In this document: positions 36,686 through 45,431 of the stretch, piece by piece | How the letters are laid out: each line of letters begins with the position of its first letter | Position numbering within the stretch: position 1 is the first letter of the stretch | DNA from: Paracerasibacillus soli | GTDB taxonomy: Bacteria > Bacillota > Bacilli > Bacillales > Amphibacillaceae | Reading direction: 5' to 3' (one strand) | Assembly (NCBI RefSeq): GCF_034006335.1 | Contig: NZ_JAWDIQ010000002.1 | DNA: 64,000 bases | Notes under the pieces: model-generated | The model's database searches: none | The model's input: only the letters and a program-made list of their open reading frames with translations | What the model was told of the DNA's origin: nothing | Position numbers and translations under genes: made by a program

Positions 36686-36790
36686 GTTGGGACATAAAAA
36701 GCTGCTCCTCCCTTAACTGCTATATTAATAAAAAAATCATCAATACTAATACAACAGATGAGGGGTCTGACCCTTTTGTTTTGTCCCAAC
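36686..36790. repeat. Intergenic inverted repeat enclosing a GGGGTCTGACCC motif
   Basis: GTTGGGAC (36686-36693) and GTCCCAAC (36783-36790), each flanked by A or T runs, could close a long hairpin. Its interior carries GGGGTCTGACCC at 36762-36773. Further right, CTACTATTCAACATTAC (from about 36811) and CTACTACTCCACATTAC (from about 36884), each followed 18 bases later by GAAGTAGC, form an imperfect direct repeat. The region between upp and mnaA (36568-36976) otherwise holds no gene. Confidence 0.55.
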
Positions 36791-36976
36791 CTTCATGTTT
36801 TGAAACTCGCACTACTATTCAACATTACAGTAAAATCGAAGTAGCTATGCTTCTTTCATGGAAATTGTTATGTTTGATCTCCCTACTACTCCACATTACG
36901 TTCAAATTTGAAGTAGCGCTCTTATCCTTATGATACGTTCATATTCCGATAATGCTGAAAAAAGTAAAAGAAGAAA

Positions 36977-37606
36977 TTACTTTGTTCCAAATAGACGGTC
37001 TCCTGCATCTCCAAGTCCTGGTGTGATATATGCATGCTCGTCTAGACCATCATCTAATGCCGCTAAGTAAATATCAACATCTGGATGCTCTTTTTTAATT
37101 AATTCAACACCCTCTGGCGCACCTACAAGACACATTAACCGAATTTGTTTAGCGCCACGCTTTTTCAAGGAATGGATGGCATCATTTGCAGATCCACCTG
37201 TAGCCAACATCGGATCAATGACTATCAATTCACGTTCCGAAATATCAGAAGGCAATTTTATGTAGTATTCTACCGGTTGTAATGTCTCTGGATCACGATA
37301 TAGCCCTACATGTCCAACGCGTGCTGCTGGGATGAGCTTTAACATACCGTCCACCATACCTAAACCTGCACGCAAAATAGGAATGAGTCCAATTTTTTTA
37401 CCAGCAAGTACATGTGCTTTCGTTTCCATCACCGGTGTCTCAATCTTTGTTTCTGCAAGTGGTAAATTTCGCGTAATTTCAAAGGCCATCAACATCGCTA
37501 CCTCGTCTACAAGTTCGCGAAATTCCTTTGTACCAGTATTTTTATCTCTTATATGTGTTAGCTTGTGCTGAATTAATGGATGATCTAATACGTGTACATT
37601 TCCCAT
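36977..37606 (-). CDS. upp: Uracil phosphoribosyltransferase
   Basis: A 209-residue salvage enzyme that makes UMP from uracil and PRPP. It begins MGNVHVLDHPLIQHKLTHIR; VEYYIKLPSDISER and the PRPP-binding loop VIDPMLATGGSANDAIHSLK near 123-142 are visible, and the uracil-binding C-terminus has AYITPGLGDAGDRLFGTK. The ATG at 37606 is preceded by AGGAG at a slightly long distance. It follows glyA, as in B. subtilis, but a terminator separates them. Intact. Confidence 0.97.
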   Translation of the reverse strand: MGNVHVLDHPLIQHKLTHIRDKNTGTKEFRELVDEVAMLMAFEITRNLPLAETKIETPVMETKAHVLAGKKIGLIPILRAGLGMVDGMLKLIPAARVGHVGLYRDPETLQPVEYYIKLPSDISERELIVIDPMLATGGSANDAIHSLKKRGAKQIRLMCLVGAPEGVELIKKEHPDVDIYLAALDDGLDEHAYITPGLGDAGDRLFGTK

Positions 37607-37731
37607 TTTGCCGTTCACTCCTTTTATTTTTACATCCTTAAAATTGTACAGAAAAATCTGCTTCGATTCAAGCCTATAAACTATTTTGTACATAATTTGT
37701 TGAATCATGCCGATTTGACAACCACTTTATA

Positions 37732-37775
37732 TTAAAAAGGGGTCTGACCCCCGTTATGGTCTGACCCTTTTTGTT
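37732..37775 (-). terminator. Terminator of glyA with two GGTCTGACCC half-elements
   Basis: On the minus strand AAAAAGGGTCAGACC, a short linker and GGGGGTCAGACCCCTTTTT form nested hairpins ending in a T run. It is another occurrence of the recurrent palindrome and lies ten bases beyond the glyA stop codon. Confidence 0.8.
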
Positions 37776-37784
37776 AGCTTTACT

Positions 37785-39020
37785 TTATGCATATAGTGGA
37801 AATTTACTTGTTAATGTTTTTACGCGTTCAATAGCCTCTTGTAAACTCGCTTCATCTTCATGATTTTTCAATGCAAGTGCGATGATTGAAGCGATTTCCT
37901 TCATTTCTTCTTCTTTAAATCCACGTGTCGTGACGGCTGGTGTACCAATACGAATACCACTAGTAATCATTGGGCTTTCCTGATCAAATGGAATGGTATT
38001 TTTATTCGTTGTAATGCCAATGTCATCCAATACTTTTTCGCCAATTTTCCCCGTTAATTGCAACGGCGTTACATCGAGAAGTAACAAATGGTTATCCGTT
38101 CCACCTGTTACAATTCGAATTCCTTCAGCAGCTAATGCCTCGCCAAGTACTTGCGCATTTTTAATAATTTGCTTTGAATAAGCTTTAAAATCATCTGATA
38201 ATGCTTCTTTAAAAGAGGTTGCCTTCGCAGCGATGACATGCATGAGTGGGCCACCTTGCATACCAGGGAAAACGGATTTATCAATTTGTCGTGCATATTT
38301 TTCCTTACATAAAATCATGCCACCACGCGGGCCACGTAGTGTTTTATGTGTAGTCGTTGTGACAAAATCAGCGTATGGAACTGGGTTTTCATGTAACCCA
38401 CTCGCAACTAGTCCAGCAATATGTGCCATGTCAACCATTAAATAAGCGCCAACTTCATCGGCAATTTCACGAAATTTAGCAAAATCAATTGCCCGAGAAT
38501 ACGCACTTGCGCCTGCAACAATCAGTTTTGGTTTTACTTCTTTTGCCTTCTGTAAAACGACATCATAATTTAATTGCTCCGTATCTTTGTCCACACCGTA
38601 TTCTTCAAAATTGAAAAGTTTACCACTGAAGTTTACTGGGCTTCCATGTGTCAAATGTCCACCGTGACTCAAATTCATTCCTAATACTGTATCCCCTGGT
38701 TCTAGTATCGCGAAATATACCGCCATATTTGCTTGCGCACCTGAGTGTGGTTGCACATTTGCATGTTCCGCCTGAAACAATTGTTTCGCACGGTCACGCG
38801 CTAAATTTTCAACAATATCCACATATTCACATCCGCCATAATAGCGTCTGCCTGGATAACCTTCAGCATATTTATTTGTTAGGACTGAACCCATTGCTTC
38901 CATTACAGATTCTGATACAAAGTTTTCCGATGCAATTAATTCAATTTTGTCCTGTTGGCGACCTCTTTCTAATTCAATTGCTGCAAATAATTCTTGGTCT
39001 GTTTTATTTAAATGTTCCAT
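37785..39020 (-). CDS. glyA: Serine hydroxymethyltransferase
   Basis: A 411-residue PLP enzyme that converts serine and tetrahydrofolate to glycine and methylene-THF. NKYAEGYPGRRYYGGCEYVD near 48, ANVQPHSGAQANMAVY near 90, MVDMAHIAGLVASG near 197 and the PLP-lysine motif VTTTTHKTLRGPRGGMI near 219 are all present. TSGIRIGTPAVTTRGF lies near the C-terminus. ATG follows AGGAGGGGCAGTGTGA. Intact. Confidence 0.97.
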   Translation of the reverse strand: MEHLNKTDQELFAAIELERGRQQDKIELIASENFVSESVMEAMGSVLTNKYAEGYPGRRYYGGCEYVDIVENLARDRAKQLFQAEHANVQPHSGAQANMAVYFAILEPGDTVLGMNLSHGGHLTHGSPVNFSGKLFNFEEYGVDKDTEQLNYDVVLQKAKEVKPKLIVAGASAYSRAIDFAKFREIADEVGAYLMVDMAHIAGLVASGLHENPVPYADFVTTTTHKTLRGPRGGMILCKEKYARQIDKSVFPGMQGGPLMHVIAAKATSFKEALSDDFKAYSKQIIKNAQVLGEALAAEGIRIVTGGTDNHLLLLDVTPLQLTGKIGEKVLDDIGITTNKNTIPFDQESPMITSGIRIGTPAVTTRGFKEEEMKEIASIIALALKNHEDEASLQEAIERVKTLTSKFPLYA

Positions 39021-39079
39021 TCACACTGCCCCTCCTACTGTATCCTCTTTCTATTATTTGAGCCCAGCCAAAATACTGT

Positions 39080-39658
39080 TTATTCCTGACAAGCATCATT
39101 TTCTTGCTTTTGTTCGTAAACTGCGCGTGCACCACCAATTAATTTTGGCCTTGTACGCGCACACATGACGTTTGCTTGGCCTATAGTTCGTTGTTTCATT
39201 CTTACCGGGACCACCACATGTTTTAAATGCATGCCTATAAAAGTTTCTCCGATATCTATTCCCGCGTGGCCTTGGATTTCCTCCACAACAACTGGTGCAT
39301 CCATTTGCTTAAACGCTTCCGTTGCCATGGAACCACCCGCATTCCGGACTGGAATAACGGATACTTGCTCCAAATGATATGTATCCATCGTTGTCTTTTC
39401 AACAACTAGCGCCCGATTTAAATGCTCACAACATTGAAAGGCGAGATGTATCCTTGCCTTCTCTGCTAAAGTTTTCAATTCGGCAAAAATTCGTTCTGCA
39501 ATTTCGATACTTCCGTCTGTACCAATTTCTTTACCAGCTACTTCACTTGTCGAACAACCGACAACAAAAATGTCTCCTTCTTTTAAAAAGGAAGATGCTA
39601 GCCATTCATCCATCAGTTTTTCCATATCTTGCTTTACTTGTTTCACTATGATGTCCAT
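39080..39658 (-). CDS. ywlG: YwlG family protein (UPF0340)
   Basis: A 192-residue protein matching the TIGR01440/UPF0340 family by position and sequence, with GDIFVVGCSTSEVAGKEIGT near 27, HLAFQCCEHLNRALVVEK near 72, GGSMATEAFKQMDAPVVVEE and the C-terminal HLKHVVVPVRMKQRTIGQAN and CARTRPKLIGGARAVY. The biochemical role is not known to me. It lies between rpiB and glyA as in B. subtilis. Intact. Confidence 0.9.
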   Translation of the reverse strand: MDIIVKQVKQDMEKLMDEWLASSFLKEGDIFVVGCSTSEVAGKEIGTDGSIEIAERIFAELKTLAEKARIHLAFQCCEHLNRALVVEKTTMDTYHLEQVSVIPVRNAGGSMATEAFKQMDAPVVVEEIQGHAGIDIGETFIGMHLKHVVVPVRMKQRTIGQANVMCARTRPKLIGGARAVYEQKQENDACQE

Positions 39659-39718
39659 TGAAATATCTACTCCCTTTCTAGAGGTTACATGCTTTCTATG
39701 AACATTTTTTTGTAAACC

Positions 39719-40168
39719 TTACTTATCGTGATTTTCCTCGTATTCTGTAATTTTATGAATACGGCGCTCATGTCGACCACCTTCAAATTCCGTTTCCAAC
39801 CAAACTTTGGCGATTTCCCTCGCTAACCCAGGGCCAATCACTCGCTCTCCCATTGCTAATATATTCGAATTATTATGTTGGCGTGTTGCCTTTGCACTGA
39901 AAACATCATGAACCAATGCACAGCGAATACCTTTTACTTTATTAGCCGAAATGGACATTCCAATTCCCGTACCGCAAATTAAAATACCTCGATCAAATTC
40001 TCCAGCTGCAACTCGTTCTGCTGCCGGTAATCCATAATCTGGATAGTCAACAGATGTTTCACAACTACAGCCGATGTCTTCGTATGCAATCCCTTTTTCC
40101 TCTAACAAACTTTTAATTTCATTACGTAAAACCATTCCAGCATGGTCACCAGAAATAATAACCTTCAT
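39719..40168 (-). CDS. rpiB: Ribose-5-phosphate isomerase B
   Basis: A 149-residue RpiB/LacAB family isomerase interconverting ribose 5-phosphate and ribulose 5-phosphate. Motifs are IISGDHAGMVLRNEIKSLL at 3-21, DYPDYGLPAAERVA near 42, the active cysteine region GILICGTGIGMSISANKVKG near 64, and RQHNNSNILAMGERVIG near 102. The start ATG follows AAGGAGTTGAAAGTGAA. It is the ywlF equivalent. Intact. Confidence 0.95.
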   Translation of the reverse strand: MKVIISGDHAGMVLRNEIKSLLEEKGIAYEDIGCSCETSVDYPDYGLPAAERVAAGEFDRGILICGTGIGMSISANKVKGIRCALVHDVFSAKATRQHNNSNILAMGERVIGPGLAREIAKVWLETEFEGGRHERRIHKITEYEENHDK

Positions 40169-40508
40169 TTCACTTTCAACTCCTTATGACTTTTACGAAT
40201 GTGGACTTATTTCTATCTTCTTTAGTATAAAGCTAGGGAGACATTTCGCCAAATATTTGCATATGAATGTTGTGCCTTGCATTTATACGATCGCTATTTT
40301 TCCTTCGGTTGTTTTTATTTTACCTTTATAAAAGCGAGACAACGCAAATTAAAAGTAGAGTTTTATCCTGTCCGCAAAACAGCAATCTTCAGCCAGCAAT
40401 CTTCAGCAACAACCTAAAATGTCCCGTCACAAAAATGTACAAAAATGTTATGTTTCTAATACGAAGCTAGCATCAAAAAATTTTGGTACCGCGCGTCAAA
40501 GAGTGCAA

Positions 40509-40558
40509 CAAAAAAAACGCTATGCGAAGGAAACGAATCGACTCCTCTACATAACGTT
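40509..40558 (-). terminator. Terminator of the chemoreceptor gene
   Basis: On the minus strand AACGTTATG and CATAGCGTT close a long stem followed by TTTTTTTTG, just beyond the stop codon of the chemoreceptor. From 40169 to 40508 I see only a short direct repeat of CAGCAATCTTCAGC (about 40379 and 40394) and no gene. Confidence 0.8.
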
Positions 40559-40565
40559 TAACATA

Positions 40566-41865
40566 TTATACCCGAAATTTTTCAATTTGCTCTTTTAACT
40601 GATCTGCTTGTTGATCAAGGCTTTGTGCCAATCGACTTACTTGTTCAAGTGTAACAGCTTGCTCATGAATCGCTGCATTTACTTCCTCTGTTCCTGCTGT
40701 TGTTTGTTCAGCAATTGCTGCAACCTCTTCGGATTGGGCAGCTGTAGACTGAATGGACGCAAGTTGACGATTTACTATATTGGAAATACCCTCTATTTCA
40801 TGTGCTACTTCTTCAACAGAAAGCGCCATTTGTTTAATCGATTCATTTGTTACTACACCGTTTGTCGCTTCTTCTTTCGTATGTGCAACACTCGCATTAA
40901 TACTCGTAACTACATTGCCAACATCAGTTTGAATAGATGTGATTAATCCAGAAATTTTTTGAACGGCTTGGGCACTCTGGTCAGCTAACTTTCTAATCTC
41001 TTCAGCAACAACTGCAAATCCCTTCCCATGTTCTCCGGCTCGTGCTGCTTCAATCGATGCATTCAGTGCGAGTAAGTTGTTTGTTCCGAGATTTCCCCGA
41101 CCATGGAAATAATGGATTCCACTTGTAATGCATTTTCTTTTAGATGTGTGACTCCTTGAAGTGATGCTTCTTGTTCATCAGCTAATTGCTGAATTCCTTG
41201 AACTAAACGATTCACCACTTCTGTACTTTCACGTAAAGTATGTACCATATTTACAGATTTATCTTTAGATGTATCTGCTTTTTCCTGTACTTGCTCTGCT
41301 AACTGTGTAGCTGTTTCGATTTCTTCCACTGTCGTTTGAATTGCTTCCGATGAGTGAATAGCCCCGCGTGAGATTTCATCAATAGAAGCATTAATTTGAC
41401 TTGAGTGATGACTTACTTGATTCATTGCAGACTTTACTTCAACAACAGTCGTATTTGTCGCATTAAAGTTTTCATTAATATTGTGTACCATCGATTTTAA
41501 ATTTGTTAACATCTTATCAAAAGCAACGCTTAATGCACGAATTCATCATCTGAATGAGAAATTTCAATGGCATGTGTTAAATCCCCATCCGCTGCTGCCG
41601 ATGCTACTTGTTCTAATTTTTCTAGTGGTTTTGTAATAAATCTAGCAGCTGCATAGGCCAATATTCCCGACCAAATAATCCCTAGTAATAATGTCATTAC
41701 TGTAAATGTTTCTAGTGATAACCCCGACCATAGATTGGATACTTTTTCATATACGAAATAAAGGAAAAAAGCACTTGTCGTATATGTAATAATAGCTAAG
41801 ACTGTTGTAAATAACATTAATTTCATACGTAAACCAAATCTGTACTTCCGCTTATTTCTCGCCAT
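40566..41865 (-). CDS. Methyl-accepting chemotaxis protein without extracellular sensor (two frameshifts)
   Basis: About 433 residues after repair. Two closely spaced membrane helices (MLFTTVLAIITYTTSAFFLY and TVMTLLLGIIWSGILAYAAA) are followed by HAMP (ITKPLEKLEQVASAAADGDL) and an MCP signalling domain with the conserved tip SEQTNLLALNASIEAARAGE and HGKGFAVVAEEIRKLA after repair. There is no sizeable external ligand domain, so sensing must be membrane-borne or internal. One base is missing near 41538 (after DDEF) and another near 41077 (SEQT/NLLA). The ATG at 41865 is preceded by GGGGAT. It should signal to CheA through CheW. Confidence 0.88.
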
Positions 41866-41887
41866 CAAACTATCCCCTATATCTTTT

Positions 41888-42496
41888 CTATTTTTTCTCT
41901 ATCTTTTTGATAAGTTTATCCGTATACATATCTAATTCTTGTAAAGTTTGTTCATAGTCTTCTAAACTTCCACCAAACGGATCTGATATATCATAATTAA
42001 TCAAACTACTTTCTAGTTGATTTATTTTTTGTAAATCCTTTTCCAAATGATGGTGTAATTTATTCTCTAAATCTACAAATGAAAGTTTATGCTCATATTG
42101 TTGTACAAATGCGGCCCGTTTTACTTCTACTTCTGCATACAACTTTTTTAACGCTTTCCAGGTTTGTTTATCCGCATCTGACACATATTCCTTCAATGTG
42201 TAATATTTATCTTGGAAATGTGGGTATGACATGATAAGGCTTTGCTTATGCTGTGTTGTCATCGTTAATATTAAATCTGCCCAATCTAATAATGCCCCAT
42301 TAATTGGTTGCGATTGGATACTCGCGTTAATATTTCTCCGTTCGAGCGCTGTAACTGCCTTTCCGTTGATACGATCGCCTTCCACTGCATAAACCCCAGC
42401 AGATTGTACATGTGCATGTGGGTATTTACTTTTTAATAGCGCTTCTGCCATTGGACTTCGACACGTATTTCCTGTACATACAAATAAAATATTCAT
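41888..42496 (-). CDS. ywlE: Low-molecular-weight protein phosphatase YwlE, enlarged
   Basis: A 202-residue member of the LMW tyrosine phosphatase family, probably the protein arginine phosphatase that reverses McsB phosphorylation. The P-loop is FVCTGNTCRSPMAEALL at 5-21 with nucleophile cysteine and arginine, and the general acid is in ISDPFGGSLEDYEQTL near 173. B. subtilis YwlE has about 150 residues. Here roughly 50 extra, charged and probably helical residues (including TWKALKKLYAEVEVKRAAFV) lie before the acid loop. The ATG at 42496 follows GGAGGTTTGTA. Frame is open throughout, so the insertion is unlikely to come from an indel. Confidence 0.86.
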   Translation of the reverse strand: MNILFVCTGNTCRSPMAEALLKSKYPHAHVQSAGVYAVEGDRINGKAVTALERRNINASIQSQPINGALLDWADLILTMTTQHKQSLIMSYPHFQDKYYTLKEYVSDADKQTWKALKKLYAEVEVKRAAFVQQYEHKLSFVDLENKLHHHLEKDLQKINQLESSLINYDISDPFGGSLEDYEQTLQELDMYTDKLIKKIEKK

Positions 42497-42779
42497 TACA
42501 AACCTCCGAGCAAAATAGCTTATAAGTGACGCTAGCATGTCATCGCTACCATCTATACATCGCCTTCGTTACGATGGGACAATCCATCTATCAAGAAAAC
42601 GAATCAACCGTTCATTAAAACCATGACAAAATACCTATAATCAATATACCATATAAAAAGGTAATTCACATTACTTTATTTAGAACAAATTGATTTTGAA
42701 AAGGAGACATTGTACATACTCCCCTCTTTTTCGCCCATTTCATATGATTATATACATCGGGATGCGTCTAGAATCATCT

Positions 42780-43325
42780 TTAAGTAAATATAATATGTAA
42801 TCCGAATCCACATAAAACACTTCCACCAAATATCTCACTATAAGCACCAATTAAGCGATTTACTTTTCTTCCAATCAGCATGCCAATCCATGTAAGCTTC
42901 GTACTTACCAATCCAAATATGATGAGTATAAAGAAAGTGCGCACACCTGAAATTCCAAAACTTAGTCCGACTGAAAAACTATCCACACTTACACTAAAAG
43001 CAAAAATTAGTAAACCTAACCCTGTCGTTTTGAAAATTTGCTTTGATTTTTGATTAATTAAACGCAGAAAACAGCATATGCGCACCAATACCTACTAATA
43101 AGAGACCACTAGCTAGTGTTGCCATATTTCCAATTTTCCCGAAATTACATTTCCTAATAAAATACCAATAAAAGGCATGACCATATGAAAAATTCCAATA
43201 TAAATTCCAGTCGTTGCAATGCGACGCAGGCGGACTTTTTGCATTCCTAGTATTAAACTAACTGAAAAAGCATCCATTCCAGCTGCAGTTGCTACTAACA
43301 TCAGTGAGATAATTTCTTCCAACAT
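42780..43325 (-). CDS. mntP: Manganese efflux pump MntP (two frameshifts)
   Basis: About 181 residues after repair, with six membrane helices in two related halves. Each half has the conserved MDAFSVSLILGM and VDSFSVGLSFGI motif whose aspartates carry Mn2+. TWIGMLIGRKVNRLIGAYSE follows. One A is missing at 43134-43137 (SGKIGNMATLASG is expected) and one extra base lies near 43060-43062 (FSALINQKSKQIF). The gene occupies the B. subtilis ywlD position between ywlC and ywlE. I see no yybP-ykoY riboswitch in the 94 bases before the start. Confidence 0.87.
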
Positions 43326-43419
43326 AAAAAGCCCCCTTGGACGTGCTTATAAAATATATGCATGTCCAAGAAGGTTTATGTTGGAATACTTTGAGATTTA
43401 GTAATCATATTTTTGTGTA

Positions 43420-44460
43420 TTACTCATTCGGTATATCTGTGAGGAATTGACTGGCAGCCTTTTCTAAGCGATTCATAACCGCATCACCAATCCCTTCTTT
43501 TGCAAAAGCCTCACAAATAATCAAGTCCATTTCACTCGCGTGATACTTACGCAATGCATCGTACAACCTTGTGGCTACCTGACCCACATTCTCTCCTAAT
43601 GGCACAATATCATCTGCAGTCATGCCATGGCAACGTGCATCCCTTGCAAAAAATGCTACACGTTTATTTTTTCCTCTTTCTTTATCAATGAGTAGCTGAA
43701 TTGCCTCATCCGACCCATCAACTAACCATAATGGCACATCCGGTGTGTAATGCTTATATTTCATTCCAGGCGCTTTTGGTTTCAATTGATCATTCACAAG
43801 CGCTGGATCTGTCTTTACTTCCCCAACTACTTCTTCCAATTGTTCCTTAGAAATCCCACCTGGACGCAGGATTATCGGTATTTCCTGTGTACAATCAATC
43901 ACTGTTGACTCCACACCGACACCTGTAGGCCCACCATCTAGTAAACCGGCAATTTTTCCTTGTAAATCATCCCAAACATGGTTTGCCGTTGTTGGACTAG
44001 GTCTCCCCGAAATATTGGCACTTGGCGCAGCGATTGGAATGTTACATGTTTGCAGTAATTCTAGTGCAATTGGATGGTCCGGAATTCTCACGCCTATCGT
44101 GTCCTGACCAGCAGTCACTTTATCCGAACATGTCCCATTTGAATATAATACATAAGTAATCGGCCCTGGAGAAAAAGTGTCCATTAACTGCTCCACATAT
44201 TCTGGAATATGTTGAACGAGTTTTTTGAGCTGTGCTTTTGAACCGACATGAGCAATTAGTGGATTATCTTGTGGGCGTCCTTTCGCAGCAAATATTTTAT
44301 CAACTGCATCTGCATTTGTTGCATCCGCACCTAATCCATAAACCGTTTCGGTTGGAAAAGCAACAGTTTCCCCATCCCGTAAAAGTTTTGCAGCCTCCGA
44401 AATCGCATCTTTATATTGTGTTTTATCATCATGTATTTCCCAACGAACTGTTTGCATCAT
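43420..44460 (-). CDS. ywlC: L-threonylcarbamoyladenylate synthase YwlC (Sua5)
   Basis: About 346 residues. It makes threonylcarbamoyl-AMP for the t6A37 modification of tRNAs reading ANN codons. The YrdC-like domain shows GETVAFPTETVYGLGADATN near 28, KIFAAKGRPQDNPLIAHV near 57, VGVRIPDHPIALELL and PIAAPSANISGRPSPTTANH near 140. The C-terminal Sua5 domain starts after LKPKAPGMKYKHYTPDVP. Three ATGs in a row (44463, 44460, 44457) follow GAGG; the second or third has the best spacing. Intact. Confidence 0.93.
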   Translation of the reverse strand: MMQTVRWEIHDDKTQYKDAISEAAKLLRDGETVAFPTETVYGLGADATNADAVDKIFAAKGRPQDNPLIAHVGSKAQLKKLVQHIPEYVEQLMDTFSPGPITYVLYSNGTCSDKVTAGQDTIGVRIPDHPIALELLQTCNIPIAAPSANISGRPSPTTANHVWDDLQGKIAGLLDGGPTGVGVESTVIDCTQEIPIILRPGGISKEQLEEVVGEVKTDPALVNDQLKPKAPGMKYKHYTPDVPLWLVDGSDEAIQLLIDKERGKNKRVAFFARDARCHGMTADDIVPLGENVGQVATRLYDALRKYHASEMDLIICEAFAKEGIGDAVMNRLEKAASQFLTDIPNE

Positions 44461-44673
44461 CATAAGCCTCATTTCAAAAATCAAATTTGCCACTGTATGC
44501 GTATACCGTATTATTTTAGTTGAATAAAATTGGATTAGCAAATAAGAAAATTACATTCATTAGAAATGAACATTGCGTTGTAATGTTTGGAGCTTGAATA
44601 GAAAATTTAGAAGAAGTTCAACATGAGGGGCTGTAGGAGGGGACGAGCTTTTAGGATGGATGGCGGGGAAGCC

Positions 44674-45145
44674 TCTACCACGGATGGCGGCGACTTCTAC
44701 CAAGATTGGTGTGAACTTCTACCATGAATGTGCAAGCTTCTACCACGATTGCGCCAGCTTCTACCATGAATGAGCAAGCTTCTACCATGGATGTGCAAGC
44801 TTCTACCACGATTGCGCAAGCTTCTACCACGGATTCACAATCTTCTACCACGATTGCGCCAGCTTCTACCATGGATAAGCAAGCTTCTACCATGGATGGG
44901 CAAGCTTCTACCATGAATGTGCAAGCTTCTACCATGGATGTGCAATCTTCTACCACGAATGGGCAATCTTCTACCACGGATGTGCGAGCTTCTACCATGA
45001 ATGTGCAATCTTCTACCACGAATGCGCGAGCTTCTACCATGAATGAGCAATCTTCTACCACGATTGCGCGAGCTCCTACCACGGATGTGCAATCTTCTAC
45101 CATGGATGTGCAATCTTCTACCACGAATGGCGGATCTTCTAAATA
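44674..45145. repeat. Tandem array 2: about 22 units of 21 bp (CTTCTACCA...)
   Basis: On the plus strand each unit is CTTCTACCA followed by TGAATGTGCAAG, CGATTGCGCCAG, TGGATGTGCAAT or similar. The reverse complement reads GTAGAAG...CATG and matches array 1. The period of 21 keeps all frames without stops, so long open frames of seven-residue repeats appear on both strands (for example MNVQASTTIAPAST). None has a ribosome binding site. I treat the array as non-coding. It lies between ywlB and ywlC. Confidence 0.9.
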
Positions 45146-45146
45146 G

Positions 45147-45180
45147 AGTCCGCCTTCCATCACGGGACAGCGGACTTTTT
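45147..45180 (+). terminator. Plus-strand hairpin with T run next to array 2
   Basis: AGTCCGC and GCGGACT form a seven-pair stem with a 16-base loop and are followed by TTTTTC on the plus strand only. The only thing upstream on that strand is array 2, so the hairpin hints that the array is transcribed rightward. Confidence 0.55.
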
Positions 45181-45256
45181 CATCAAATAAATTAAAACTG
45201 GAATTAGTGCAGTCTTGTCACTTGTTATCTTGTAATAAAAAGGAGATAGTCTCCAC

Positions 45257-45431
45257 TTATCCACAGAATACCTTTTTACAACAGTTTACTCACAGGTTTT
45301 ATACAACATATCCACAACTGGTTGTGGATTGTGTGTATGAGTTGCATAAACGTTGTAATATCAGTCACTTTTTCCATCAAGATACTTCATAAGCCCACCA
45401 ATTCCCTTGCTTTCTCATTGGCTTATCCACA
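45257..45431. promoter_or_regulatory. DnaA-box cluster between ywlC and ywlB
   Basis: Two perfect DnaA boxes TTATCCACA occur at 45257-45265 and 45423-45431, with near-perfect boxes ATATCCACA at 45308-45316 and CAATCCACA (reverse) around 45323. The last perfect box lies inside the 3' end of ywlB. Four boxes in 175 bases is far above chance. I recall that B. subtilis has a DnaA-box cluster at ywlC that titrates DnaA, so the position may be conserved. Confidence 0.6.

Noticed and set aside
42780..43420. Manganese riboswitch upstream of mntP
   Set aside because: Only 94 bases separate mntP from ywlC and they show no yybP-ykoY-like paired structure.
44724..45146. 140-residue plus-strand frame of seven-residue repeats (and a 162-residue minus-strand frame) in array 2
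   Set aside because: Both strands are open because the 21-bp period is a multiple of three. No ribosome binding site exists, and the related array 1 has a 22-bp period that cannot code. Kept as a repeat.
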